Below are positions 17,843 through 27,571 of a stretch of DNA of 64,000 bases, piece after piece; position 1 is the stretch's first letter; each line of letters begins with the position of its first letter. Origin of the DNA: Neoscytalidium dimidiatum (taxonomy: Eukaryota; Ascomycota; Dothideomycetes; Botryosphaeriales; Botryosphaeriaceae); the NCBI GenBank assembly GCA_037367355.1, contig CM074696.1, positions 1 through 64,000 of the forward strand, given 5' to 3'. The notes beneath the pieces were generated by a model. The model was not told where the DNA came from. It worked only from the letters and a program-made list of their open reading frames with translations, and made no database searches. Both the position numbers and the translations under genes were made by a program.

Positions 17843-20800
17843 TCAAGAAAACACGACATCTGATGAGAAGTACGTCTGGCCATAGTTCACGCAGCGCCTA
17901 CGACCATGGAAGTTAACGAGCCGAGGAGGCTGGTTGTCGAAGAGGGTGGGAATGGATGCGGCCGCGTCCCAGTCCACAATTTCTCCATGGCGATTTGCAT
18001 CCTGCAGGAACTTCCTCATTAGCGAAAGCTTGTTCCTGACCATCGGTTTCGGCGTGCGGGTAGCCGAATCAATAAAGTAGTCGGCATTTCCAAACACGAA
18101 CAGGTACTCCTTAGCTCTTGTAAGAGCAGTATTGAGGCGTTTCTCGTCGGCGGCGAAGATTGGCATGCCAATACCATCCTGAGAGGATACAAGGTGATAA
18201 ATGATGATAGGCGATTCCTCTCCTTGGTAAGAGTCGATGGTCGAGACTTTGACCCTCGACAATCCCATAGGCGCTCTTTGATCGTCTACGAAATCCGACC
18301 AACTCTTCCTGAATGCGTCCTTGTCGTCCTTATAGGAAGATATCACGTGGATATCCTCCGGGACTACCTCCCTTCCAGACCTCGGGCGGTGTTGTAGGAG
18401 AGCGAGGGTAAACTTCATCAATCGCGCAAGGCTTCCAGCATTGTGTAGCGACTTACTACCGGGGTAGTTCTGGCTTGCTGAGTTCACGTTAAACACAACT
18501 TGGCGGTGCTTCTGCATCGCCTGGAGGCGTGCATACGGGCCATCTGCCATGAAGTCTTTTACGCCCTCTACAAGGCTTGGGTCGCTTGCCTGATAGGCAT
18601 CCTCAAAAGCTGTGTTGTAGATTTCTGCGGCAATGTACCGCGTGAGGTCGGGGTGAGAGCGATACTGTGTCTTCAATATTGTAGGATGACATTGCAGAGC
18701 GTCGCGAGCGACCTCCAATATTGCGCGTGAAGACCAGTCAGAAAACTCACTGACCCGGGCGCTCCCTGCTAGGTCAGTCGGCGGCAACTGCTTCGTATCG
18801 CCAGCGAGCACCACGTTAGAAATGTGGTCCTTAGCAGTGAAGGAAGACAGAAACTCGGGCAAGGTTGTCGCACCCGCCTCGTCGACGACTAAAAAGGTGC
18901 ACCCTATCGCATGTGCAGCTTCTCTGCAGTTGGCGCGCTTTGGGGTCGAGAACAGGATGTTTGTATCATTTAAGACTTCCAATGCAATCTCCTGGAACAA
19001 ATCTTCGGCCCTGGCCTTTTCGCGTGGAGAAAGGCCCAACAAACGGTCAGATTGAAGAACCGAGTTGCGCAAGCGAAGGTAGCCCATTGAGAGCGGATCA
19101 TTAGGGTGTTCTCTTGCCCAAGACAATACCTGCGCTGCTAGAGAGTGGTGGGCATGATGATCGTGAAGATCGGATTCAATAGCCTCTTCGTTCGTTCCCA
19201 TCGCGCGGAGGAAGTTGTTCACATCAATTGCAAGACCTGGGCGGTCTTCATCGGTGCGTGTGTCCTTCACTGTGCGCTCTACTGCGGCGGTGAATAAGCG
19301 GAGAGGCTTCAGCAGGTGCTCAACATTGAATCGCTCGGCAACTTTAAGGACACTGCTCAGGCACTTTCCAAGGGCTTGATTGGATGGACAAGTAACCTTT
19401 ACCTTCTCCCCCAGCAAGGATGCCGCGATGATGATGCATGCGACAGTGAAAGACTTTCCAGTGCCGGCAGGGCCCTCAATGCCCGAATAGCCATCCTTAA
19501 TCTTGTGGACGGCTTTCTCGAATGCAAGTCTTTGGTACGGGTCCATGCTACTTTTCATGGCCAGCAGGGACTCCTGAACACGCGCGGCATACGCTCTATC
19601 CCGGAACTTTCCGTTCAGGACCGCATCCAGCTCGAGATCGCGGGTTTCCGGACTCGACAATCGGGTGCCCCAGAGGAGGGAGCGCAGGTGGAAATGGGTT
19701 GGTGGCGCATTGTGCGCCGCTGCTGCTCGACGAATGGTTGCAGCAGCATAGTGAGAAGTGTGTTCCGTGAGAAAACACGTGCTGGATGCGGAGACGTTGA
19801 TATCTTCGTCTTCAGTCGAGTCCTCTTCAATTGTGTCTTTGAGCTCAGCAAGCACAGTAAAGTCGTAGCCATGGGGGTCGTCGTGGCTAATAATTCCATG
19901 GTATTCTTTGCCTCCATTGAGTCTTGTGACAGTCACATGCGACCCTGGCGATGGAATCGCTCCTACGTCTGCTCGCTGAAGCACGCGCACCTTGATAGTG
20001 AAGAATGCAGATCTCTGCTCCCGGGTGAAATGACCTTTGTGTACGGCCGTGGCAGACAGCATCTGCAAGGCGGCGGTGCGCACAGCAGCACGCTCACGGA
20101 AGAGACCAATGTTGAGAGCCGTTTCCAGAGACTGACGGTCAGTGAAAAACGGCATGGTGCTATGCTCGAAAGCCGAGACTTGGTCCGGGTTGAGCGAAAC
20201 GTCGTTGCGGAAGGTCTTTTCTGTGCCCATCATCCAAGGGGGAAATGGCACTTGAACATCATCGTCGAGAAAGTTCCTAGCGAAGGAGACGGCCTTGGTA
20301 ATGCGTTTGTTGCCGTCGTCATCCTCCCGGATATTGTACCGGTAATGCCTGTTCCGCGCATACCAGAAGAAGTCAGAGCCTTGAGATTTGTCGCCATCAT
20401 TGCTTACCCAAGCAATGGTGCTTGAGTGCCTCATCTTGAACAGCCCGTGTGTCCATAGGAGGGTGTGATCGAGTTGGTCTGAAGTCTCGATAAGTATCTC
20501 GACGGTAGAAGCTCCTGAGATATCTGCAACCATGGTATTGAATTTCGTGTTTGGGCTCTCGCCTGCCAGAATGCCGAACACACATGGCTTATCGTCAAGG
20601 TCCAACCGAATGTAAGCCAGCCTGCGAGACACTAGATGTAGAGAGCTGCGGAGTTTCTGCGCCGCATGCTTTCCCTGCTCGTACTCGGCGGGCAAAATCG
20701 AAACTGGACACTGGAACTCGGGTTGCGTAAAGCCAACTAGCGGGGTGCAGTGGTTATGATTCCTGGGATTAGGCTTCAGGATGCCTCCGGTGTAAACTAT

Positions 20801-21088
20801 TTCGGTTTGATTACGATGCGCCACTGTGGCGCGGCCGGCGTGACCCTTGAAATCATTGATCGATATGACAACACTAGGCTGCTGCGAGAACGTGCGGAGC
20901 CGCACAAACGGCTGAATGTCTTGTATGTTCTTGAGAGAACCTATGGTGCTTTGTCTGCCGTCTGGGCGAGTGACGATGACCAGAGCGGGCTGGGCAGCGA
21001 CGTTCTTAACATCTGATGGGCGGTCTCGCGTGTCCTTCGCCGAATTGAAGAAGTTGACCACATTCCGCGGAACCTTTGTAAGAGCCAT
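17843..21088 (-). CDS. SF1 (UPF1/DNA2-like) helicase
   Basis: 1081 residues in one exon; start taken at ATG 21088 (MALTKVPRN). The C-terminal half carries the SF1B helicase motifs in order: GPAGTGKS (about residue 540), FLVVDEAGATTLPEF (about 734), VLAGDTKQLPPTD (about 758), KTQYRSHPDLTRYI (about 806), STIDSYQGEE (about 950) and LNTALTRAKEYLFVFGN (about 985). This set is typical of the UPF1/SMG-2/DNA2/NAM7 group, which unwinds RNA or DNA 5' to 3'. The first 450 residues are not a zinc-binding CH domain or a nuclease that I can recognise. Three hairpins belong to this gene, one only 12 bases before the ATG. With the SNF2-type gene it is one of two helicase-fold ATPases in the island. Confidence 0.88.
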   Translation of the reverse strand: MALTKVPRNVVNFFNSAKDTRDRPSDVKNVAAQPALVIVTRPDGRQSTIGSLKNIQDIQPFVRLRTFSQQPSVVISINDFKGHAGRATVAHRNQTEIVYTGGILKPNPRNHNHCTPLVGFTQPEFQCPVSILPAEYEQGKHAAQKLRSSLHLVSRRLAYIRLDLDDKPCVFGILAGESPNTKFNTMVADISGASTVEILIETSDQLDHTLLWTHGLFKMRHSSTIAWVSNDGDKSQGSDFFWYARNRHYRYNIREDDDGNKRITKAVSFARNFLDDDVQVPFPPWMMGTEKTFRNDVSLNPDQVSAFEHSTMPFFTDRQSLETALNIGLFRERAAVRTAALQMLSATAVHKGHFTREQRSAFFTIKVRVLQRADVGAIPSPGSHVTVTRLNGGKEYHGIISHDDPHGYDFTVLAELKDTIEEDSTEDEDINVSASSTCFLTEHTSHYAAATIRRAAAAHNAPPTHFHLRSLLWGTRLSSPETRDLELDAVLNGKFRDRAYAARVQESLLAMKSSMDPYQRLAFEKAVHKIKDGYSGIEGPAGTGKSFTVACIIIAASLLGEKVKVTCPSNQALGKCLSSVLKVAERFNVEHLLKPLRLFTAAVERTVKDTRTDEDRPGLAIDVNNFLRAMGTNEEAIESDLHDHHAHHSLAAQVLSWAREHPNDPLSMGYLRLRNSVLQSDRLLGLSPREKARAEDLFQEIALEVLNDTNILFSTPKRANCREAAHAIGCTFLVVDEAGATTLPEFLSSFTAKDHISNVVLAGDTKQLPPTDLAGSARVSEFSDWSSRAILEVARDALQCHPTILKTQYRSHPDLTRYIAAEIYNTAFEDAYQASDPSLVEGVKDFMADGPYARLQAMQKHRQVVFNVNSASQNYPGSKSLHNAGSLARLMKFTLALLQHRPRSGREVVPEDIHVISSYKDDKDAFRKSWSDFVDDQRAPMGLSRVKVSTIDSYQGEESPIIIYHLVSSQDGIGMPIFAADEKRLNTALTRAKEYLFVFGNADYFIDSATRTPKPMVRNKLSLMRKFLQDANRHGEIVDWDAAASIPTLFDNQPPRLVNFHGRRRCVNYGQTYFSSDVVFS
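19704..19718 (-). repeat. CACANTG hairpin L
   Basis: GGCGCA-TTG-TGCGCC, perfect 6-bp arms; coding-strand loop CAA; within the SF1 helicase gene. Confidence 0.85.
20818..20832 (-). repeat. CACANTG hairpin M
   Basis: GCGCCA-CTG-TGGCGC, perfect 6-bp arms; coding-strand loop CAG; within the SF1 helicase gene. Confidence 0.85.
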
Positions 21089-21099
21089 GGTGGAGTAAT

Positions 21100-21114
21100 A
21101 CGGCAATGTGCCGT
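21100..21114 (-). repeat. CACANTG hairpin N
   Basis: ACGGCA-ATG-TGCCGT, perfect 6-bp arms; coding-strand loop CAT; ends 12 bases before the SF1 helicase start codon. Nearly the same sequence as hairpin F before the SNF2-type gene. Confidence 0.85.
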
Positions 21115-22198
21115 TTGCAAAAGCTTCGTCACGTCAGCTTGGACCGCTAGTAAGTAGGAGAGGTGAGGTCACAATCTAAAACTCGTACCAGAAAAGAAGA
21201 GGTGTGGTTAGCTGCTACTCGGCGTACGAGAGCTATAGAGAATTGGAACTCAAGGCGATGAGTCGTGGCCTTGACGAGGGTTGTAGGAGTTGTAAAAGAG
21301 GATGGAGATGGTGAGGTGTATGGAGGCGCACGGCATCGATGTGACCGGCCTTCGCTTCCGCAGATTAAGCGAGCTGGCGAACAATATCTCGATTTTGGTA
21401 GTTAGTGAATGATTGCTTGAGAAAAAAATGTAAAAAATTTTCAACAATAATAGTTAGTGATTGATTGTTAAGGACTCGGCTTAGCGGATAACATCTCGAG
21501 AACATGGACGGCGGGCCACATTCGTCTTGATGCATGTGTTTTGCTGGCATTTTCTGCACCTAGCTAGTACCACCTCCATATTCCCAATCTTAGATTTCGT
21601 AAGCGTTTTCTCTTTGGTATGGCCATCTGGGCACAATCCTGCTGTTCTTAAGCCCCGACCTCTAACGGGGACAGCAATGCTATGGCTAGGGGCCTTCACA
21701 CGTTACAGAAGACCAGATGCGCAGCCAGTGTGTGGCTCACTTTGGCAAAATGAAAGTGGAGCATGATTACTGGTGATGTAGTGCGCAACGTATGACCTTC
21801 TTGCGGCGAAACTAGAGATGCCATAAACTCCTCTTTCCTTAGCGCTCAACGTTGCCTAACGGACAGACGGGAAATCAGTTACAGCTATATCTCGCAGCTC
21901 TGAGATCCCATGTGTATATGTGATAAAGCCAATCAGGGTCATCCGGCGGCGGTTCATCGGCAGTTGCGTTGGTGGGAGTTTCGCGTAACCTGCACGCCCT
22001 GCTGGCGCTACAGAGATCCGCGCCATTGCGGATCGTCAGCAGCTGTCGCATCATCACCTCACCTAGACGACGCAAAACCTCTCTTTGCACTTGCTAAACT
22101 CCAGATCTTAAGCGATTTGCCCACCTTTCCACGAAAACGTATCAGACAGGACCTCCCTTCAGCATCCCAACAGTTGGGCACACTCTACATCCAGCACA
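21115..22198. other. Divergent promoter region
   Basis: About 1.1 kb between the SF1 helicase and the second paralogue gene. It contains AGCCA-GTGTG-TGGCT (21723-21737), an inverted repeat with a 5-nt centre that may be a variant of the island hairpins. No supported gene. Confidence 0.45.
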
Positions 22199-23351
22199 AT
22201 GGATCTCGCAATATGGAATCAACTCACGCAGGACGACAAGTCTCGACTCGCAATGTCATGTGGCCTTGAACCAAACGCGACGTTGGAAGAAGTCAATTCG
22301 GTCGCAGCAGGCCTACCCAATTCTGTCTTCTCCCCCAGCATCGACGACTTGAGCGGCGATCTCACGGCGGAGTTCCCAATCAATGCAGACATGAACATGC
22401 TGTGGGATGATGGGCGCCGCCCTGACACCAGAGCAATAGAGCAAGGTGCGTTTCTAGTGTCGTCGCTACGTTTCACATATCATTGATTAGTGTCCAGCCT
22501 CGAACGTGCTCCCTTCACCAAGCCGTTTCGGGCCCCAGGCCTCCGAGCTCGCATTTGCTCTACTTCTCTTAGACTGCACTCTACCGCTGGGCCACGCCAA
22601 GGACTATGTAATGAGCACTTCCGATGCGGGCCATTTTCCCCAAGCTGTCCTCAGGGAAGACCTTCGACATGAGGCGCTACAAGACCTCCTCGAAGATGCA
22701 AGCTTTCTGGAGAAGCTAATTGCGTTCCATACCTACAGCACACTTGGGTCTATCCAGTCAGCATGGCTTTTCTTGATAGGAAACAACAGGCAATTCTGCG
22801 CTTCCTTCGGCACATTGCTGAACCGTACTGATAACATATCACTCCAACTCGGACCTGAGCATGAGCCGGCAGAGATTTCTCACGCTTGTTGGGCATTAAA
22901 TGTCAAAGAGGAGTCCCGATGGAAAGACATCTTTGACAAGGCTAACGGACCTGAGAGGATGGATGTCAATGAGGATATGCCTGGCATTCACTCGGTACAG
23001 TGCTATGCCAAAGACATGTTGCCTCCACACCTTACGATATTTCTAAGTGCGGATTCTGCGGCAGCTCTTCGACCTCTTCTACCTAGCCCTACCAAGTATG
23101 TCACACTCATACGCCGTTCGGACGGGATTCCAGGATTTGCAGCAATGCAATGGACTGGTGGTCTCTATAGCAACGGAAAGGCCGTCCGGCTTGTATGCCC
23201 GGTGGGCCGCCAGTTACAAGTGTTGGGACTGCGCAGATCCGTAACGAAGGGCTGGGTCTTTCATAAGGCTTCGATTGAGGATATGGAGGGGCAATTAGTA
23301 CAGGCTGGCTTTCAGCCTAGACTTGCTGTTTTCCGACGAGTCAAATCATAA
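22199..23351 (+). CDS. Uncharacterised island protein, paralogue 2
   Basis: Exons 22199-22445 and 22498-23351; the 52-bp intron (GTGCGT donor, CCAG acceptor) keeps the frame and gives 366 residues. Residues about 150-366 align by eye with the C-terminal half of the 13117-14190 protein, and the LAFALLLLDCTLPL segment matches its IPFAMALTLLNVVWPV. The N-terminal exon (MDLAIWNQLTQDDKSRLAMS) is not shared. No known domain. Like its paralogue, it lacks a CACANTG hairpin. The duplication is old, with under about 40 percent identity by eye. Confidence 0.72.
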
Positions 23352-23475
23352 AGCATTCTCATTAAGTCTATTTGGAAGTGCAATGAAATTTGCCATTGTT
23401 TAAAGTAGACCTCAACCTTAACGTGTACCGCAGGAATGTATAAGATTAGGGCGATAAGCCTAGCACTTCATCCTC

Positions 23476-25017
23476 CTACGATCCCTCTATATGCTCAAGC
23501 AGCCTTATTGTATCCCCCAGTGCTCTCGCAAGGTCCTCAAAGTCCCTAGCTCGCTCCTCTTTCTCTTTCATAATTGCGGCAAGCTCATTGTTCGCTCTTT
23601 CGATCTGCTCGTTAATCTGTCGCTCTTCCTCGTAGCATCTTTCGAGCTCCCTTTGTTGAAGTTCCATCTTTTTTGCCGAGCGCTCCTCGATAATTTTCAC
23701 CTGCTCTTTGTAGTTTGCTAGGTCAATGTTAGCCTCATGCAACTCTGATATCACGGCATATGGCCACCTACCAAGGAACGGAGTCCATAGCACCGCCTCT
23801 TCTTTCCAGGCTGTGTATTCGCTGGCGATTTCCCTCTCGGAAGAGCGCACACTTGCTCCCGCAGGGTGGTGAGCGAATCCATGACCTGTAGCGATAGGTC
23901 CACTTCCCAGTCTGTTGAATAGGATTTCCGCAACCCATGCCTGTTCTGGACCCCAAATGCGGTAAATGACCAGCTGTTCAATGTGGTATTTTGGGCGTTC
24001 GATAAGCAGGTTACCCAAAGGCTCCTTGGTCTTGTAGTAGGCTTGCGATATAGCATCTGCCAGGTTCATCAGAAAGTTGGAGTTCACATGCGAGTGGTGG
24101 TCCTTGAATCGGCTCTTGGTGTTGTTCGTGTAGCCAAATTCGCCCAAAGCCCGGGCAACTTCTGATTCTGCGTTCTCTCGCATCACAGCATCACAAAACT
24201 GTTCCGCTTTCTCGAAATGAGTTTTACAGGTGAGATAGCGCCTGGCACCCTCCTTCCAATTGAATTTCCTGGGCTTGGGGCCCACTGCGGTGTCAACACG
24301 ACGGGCAAGTCTCCATTCGTTTTCAGAAGCGCAATAGCGTTTCATCTTCTCGATTATGCCTGTGAGATCGTCCATTGTGGGCGGCTTGCCTTTCTTGTCC
24401 ACGAGGTACTGCGCATATATGACTGGCTGATACCTTCCCGAAGGCAGTTGAGCTTTCCATTCGGAATCAGCGCGTTCAAGGAATCGACGGGCCTCCGGTT
24501 TCTCGTTGGTGTATTTCAGCCTTGCCAGGCTGCCGTCTAAGATGCCGATGAGGATTTCTTTGTTAGTCGAAGCAAGTATATCTGCTCCCTCATCGATGAA
24601 TAGGTCTTGTTGACCGTGATTCAGAATCCTGCCATCCGCGAGCTCTTCGGCAAGCACTTTGGAGAGTAGGGCATCGTACCCGGTTTTGAGTTCGTCGAGG
24701 TAAGGGATTTTCGGCAGCTTATCGAGAAATTCGACTTCGAGGAAGGCTTGCGAGTCGTCTAGACCGGATTCAGCGGTGTTATCCACCTCTGGAGCTTTGT
24801 TGAGAGGTCCCTGGTAGATCCCGAACTCAGCATCCTCTACTTCATCCGGGTTGAGCCTTGGTGCTTCTACGAGCTCTTCCGGAAGTTGTGAGAACAGGCT
24901 GTCAAAATAGGCATCTTCGGCGACATCGGAGGTTGTCTTTGGTGGTTCATCATCTTGACCTTTGAGGTACGAAGGGTTCTTGGGCGGCATCTCAGACTTG
25001 GACGCGTTTCCGTTCAT
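23476..25017 (-). CDS. Uncharacterised 513-aa protein with C-terminal coiled coil
   Basis: Single exon, ATG 25017 (MNGNASKSEMPPK). The N-terminal 110 residues are acidic and disordered. Residues about 110-420 look folded, with Trp/Tyr-rich helices (YRIWGPEQAWVAEILFNRLG; YTAWKEEAVLWTPFLGRWPY). Residues about 425-505 form a strongly charged coiled coil (KKMELQQRELERCYEEERQI). A scaffold role is possible, but no family is recognised. One near-perfect hairpin lies in the middle. A 15-bp minisatellite lies about 100-200 bp upstream of the start. Confidence 0.68.
   Translation of the reverse strand: MNGNASKSEMPPKNPSYLKGQDDEPPKTTSDVAEDAYFDSLFSQLPEELVEAPRLNPDEVEDAEFGIYQGPLNKAPEVDNTAESGLDDSQAFLEVEFLDKLPKIPYLDELKTGYDALLSKVLAEELADGRILNHGQQDLFIDEGADILASTNKEILIGILDGSLARLKYTNEKPEARRFLERADSEWKAQLPSGRYQPVIYAQYLVDKKGKPPTMDDLTGIIEKMKRYCASENEWRLARRVDTAVGPKPRKFNWKEGARRYLTCKTHFEKAEQFCDAVMRENAESEVARALGEFGYTNNTKSRFKDHHSHVNSNFLMNLADAISQAYYKTKEPLGNLLIERPKYHIEQLVIYRIWGPEQAWVAEILFNRLGSGPIATGHGFAHHPAGASVRSSEREIASEYTAWKEEAVLWTPFLGRWPYAVISELHEANIDLANYKEQVKIIEERSAKKMELQQRELERCYEEERQINEQIERANNELAAIMKEKEERARDFEDLARALGDTIRLLEHIEGS
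24369..24383 (-). repeat. CACANTG hairpin O
   Basis: CGTCCA-TTG-TGGGCG: 6-bp arms with one mismatch (T/G on the plus strand). Coding-strand loop CAA. Confidence 0.65.
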
Positions 25018-25119
25018 TTTCTGGAGCTGATACCCCGATGTGAGGCTGGAGAGAATATGACTTAGTGATGCGGAGACTGTCGATATGAGGACTTGGGGTA
25101 GTGACGTTGGCGGAGAGGT

Positions 25120-25215
25120 TGGTGTAGAGGTCAGCGGAAGCAGGGTCAGCGGAAGTAAGGTCAGTGGGAGTGAGGTTGACAGGAGTGAGGTCAGCGGGAT
25201 TGAAGCCAGCGGGAT
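25120..25215. repeat. 15-bp minisatellite
   Basis: About six degenerate 15-bp units of the form GGTCAGCGGAAGTAA (variants GGTCAGTGGGAGTGA, GGTTGACAGGAGTGA, GGTCAGCGGGATTGA). It lies upstream of the 513-aa gene, probably in its leader or promoter. Confidence 0.75.
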
Positions 25216-25522
25216 GAAAGTCGGCTGCGGTCAAGGTGGCAACGGTGAGAATGATGGAGAGGATGGCAGCGGCGTGGATGCGGGGGAGGCCAGTAGCGGT
25301 AAGGCCGATGAGTCAGGTCATTCGCGGCCAGGATTTCGGGAACATGGGCAAACACAGAAGAAGTAAATCGCAGAGAACACTATAGCCAATGACATTTCGA
25401 TGACTTCGGAACGCGAGGCGGACCGAAGGACACACGAATAAAAATTGGTTTCGCAATCATGCACAATCACAAACCACCATCTTCACTCCCCGTGCCCATA
25501 GAGCAAGGCGCACATCATCGAC

Positions 25523-26176
25523 ATGGCTTCCCAACCAGGATCCCATGGCCACAATGGCCAAAATACCTACAAAGCTCCATCTGGATCTTCTTCGTCTCAT
25601 GTCGCGGGCCACAATGGCCTAATTCCGTCAGCCAACGTTCAGATGCCACCTCCTCCTCGCGGGTTGATAACCGCAGACAGACGCGGCGACTTGCAAAAGA
25701 TGTTCATGTATCTGGACATCCATGACAGTTCCAAGCCGACGCCTAAGTCAACAGGTGATAACATTCACCCGACGGTCGATCATCAGCAACGCATCCAATC
25801 CATGAGAGAGACTTTCAGGCCCTCAGAAAAAAGGTACACCTTTAGCCCTTAGCCTGAACATCATTTACCTGGTACAGATCTTCCGTCAGCGTTGTCGGAC
25901 CATAGAATTTGGAGGCACGATGCGTATGCCTTCCTCGGAAAAGCGTACTTCTCCCCAGACCCTTGGGTACGGAAATTGATAGAGGACTTGCTTGCTGCCT
26001 TTCCTGTTGGAGAACTTGTCTGTGTGCCACTTTGCGGATGGATGATATTCTTTCCGAACACACTCGCAGGGCTGAAAGATATGATGGAAACCGTCCTAGC
26101 GTTAGAGGCCCAAGGTTGCGACGGCTATCCGCTGAAGTTTGCGGTCAACTTTCCAACGATCACTGGGTGTCCATAG
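25523..26176 (+). CDS. Uncharacterised small protein, probably two exons
   Basis: Exon 1 starts MASQPGSHGHNGQN and is Gly/Ser/His-rich. Exon 2 has a folded look (WRHDAYAFLGKAYFSPDP; RKLIEDLLAAFPVGELVCVP) and ends at TAG 26176. Splicing 25754 to 25878 (GTGATA donor, TACAG acceptor, 123 bp) keeps the frame and gives 176 residues. A better placed donor (GTACAC at 25833) would be out of frame by one base unless the A6 run just before it varies. The exact structure is therefore uncertain. Two hairpins, 60 bp apart, sit at the 5' end, and both encode a GHNG tetrapeptide. Confidence 0.55.
25546..25560 (+). repeat. CACANTG hairpin P
   Basis: TGGCCA-CAA-TGGCCA, perfect 6-bp arms, loop CAA, sense, 23 bases after the ATG. 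Confidence 0.85.
25607..25619 (+). repeat. CACANTG hairpin Q
   Basis: GGCCA-CAA-TGGCC, perfect 5-bp arms, extended by one G-U pair; loop CAA, sense. Centre 60 bp from hairpin P. Confidence 0.8.
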
Positions 26177-26354
26177 ACCAATTGATTTCTCACAAAGATG
26201 ACTTTTGAAAGATTAAACTTGCAATATCTCTACCGTCGCTGAAAACTACAGACTGAGCCATGCTGCGGCTTAGCAAGGTCATTGGCGTAAGCCACCTTTA
26301 CAAGAACACGATTTCTAAAAAACACAGCGTCGAACGCGTAGCTTATTCGTAGCG

Positions 26355-27077
26355 TTAATACAATAAGCTGTATACCTTGCACAAAGCATCCAATCTGCGC
26401 AGCGTGCTCTTGACCGCCTTTGCCTCTGCTTCTGAAAAGCCTACTCCTGCTAATGTTTCCAGAGACGCTTCCCTCATCATACTTGCGCGTACACCGCGCG
26501 CCTCGAAGGTAGCACCCAAGCGACGAACATTGGAAGCATACGTATCTTCATCCACAATCCTCAGAAGTTCATCATTTGTTCCTTCCCAAACCAACCGGCC
26601 GCTACTGTGAGGCGGGCTTCCTTGAAGACAGCCGCTGGGATGAGTGTTGCTTTGGAATTGTAGCTCTGTACTTAGGTCAGAATTAGGACCGTAGAATACC
26701 AAGCAAAGGGCTACCATACCTTCCCCCGGCACTTCTCCGTCATTGTGGCTTTGCAGCCGATGACGTGGCAATTTCAGTGGATCCATGCCATGTGCCTCCA
26801 TGCCATGTGCCTCCTTAGGCTGTCCCTCATCCCGTTGTCCCTCCTCCTGTTGTTCCTCATAAACTGAGTCCGGAGTGCCGCGGGCCAGAATTTTCTGGCC
26901 GTCTTGATCATACTCAGGTAGTGAGCCACGCGTTAAATCAGCTTCTGAACGTGTCTTTCGCACAGCTGGTAGAGGCGTTTCCTGAGAGGCTTTGCTGCCT
27001 CGCGCAGACGGCGTTGAGCATGTTCTGGAGTGATTTTGCAGCAATGTGCTGCGTTGTGCTTGAGGAATGATACGCAT
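26355..27077 (-). CDS. Uncharacterised 222-aa protein
   Basis: ATG 27077. A 54-bp intron (26666-26719, GTATGG donor, TTCTGAC branch region, TACAG acceptor) is likely; because its length is a multiple of three the frame is also open without splicing (240 residues). The N-terminal half is charged and low-complexity, with a perfect 15-bp duplication encoding EAHGM twice (26783-26812). The C-terminal 100 residues look folded (WEGTNDELLRIVDEDTYASN; GVGFSEAEAKAVKSTLRRLD), the last part reminiscent of a helix-hairpin-helix turn, though I cannot assign it. One perfect hairpin lies at codons 9-13. Confidence 0.6.
   Translation of the reverse strand: MRIIPQAQRSTLLQNHSRTCSTPSARGSKASQETPLPAVRKTRSEADLTRGSLPEYDQDGQKILARGTPDSVYEEQQEEGQRDEGQPKEAHGMEAHGMDPLKLPRHRLQSHNDGEVPGEGMVALCLVFYGPNSDLSTELQFQSNTHPSGCLQGSPPHSSGRLVWEGTNDELLRIVDEDTYASNVRRLGATFEARGVRASMMREASLETLAGVGFSEAEAKAVKSTLRRLDALCKVYSLLY
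27038..27052 (-). repeat. CACANTG hairpin R
   Basis: GCAGCA-ATG-TGCTGC, perfect 6-bp arms; coding-strand loop CAT; near the start of the 26355-27077 gene. Same arms as hairpin G. Confidence 0.85.
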
Positions 27078-27571
27078 CAGAAAGATTCCATGATAAAGAG
27101 TGCATGATCGGATGCATGTGACTGAATACCATGTGTGCTTGCGAGCGTCGTCGTTCGAGGTTGGCGTTTTGCAGAGACCGTTCGATTTTGTGGAGACCGC
27201 GCGTTGACCATCTCAAGATTCGAATACCGCGTTAGTGTTATATTGCGGGCTTATCGCAGCTTGGGATTGTAGTCTGTTAGCGTGAGCTGGATGCATGTTT
27301 GATTTGATTGACGGATGTAGACCTATATTTACGAGATCAAGCAGTGGTGCTGCCAGCTGCGGCTCCTTCTACGTTGGGAAGGCGGGCTGGCGGAGTCGCG
27401 GCTGCTACTTGTTCAGAGCAACAGCGAATTCAGCTTCTGCCTCTCATACACCTCTCAAACTTCGCAAAAACGTTCGCATTAACCCAGCATTCCCATGCTT
27501 GTGTATGCCATCTTTGTTTGTATCTTTGCCGGCGCACATCGCACCACATTCCATAACTACGCTCAGCTATC

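Noticed and set aside
19316..20425. 369-codon plus-strand frame
   Set aside because: It is the antisense shadow of the SF1 helicase, whose motifs are unambiguous.
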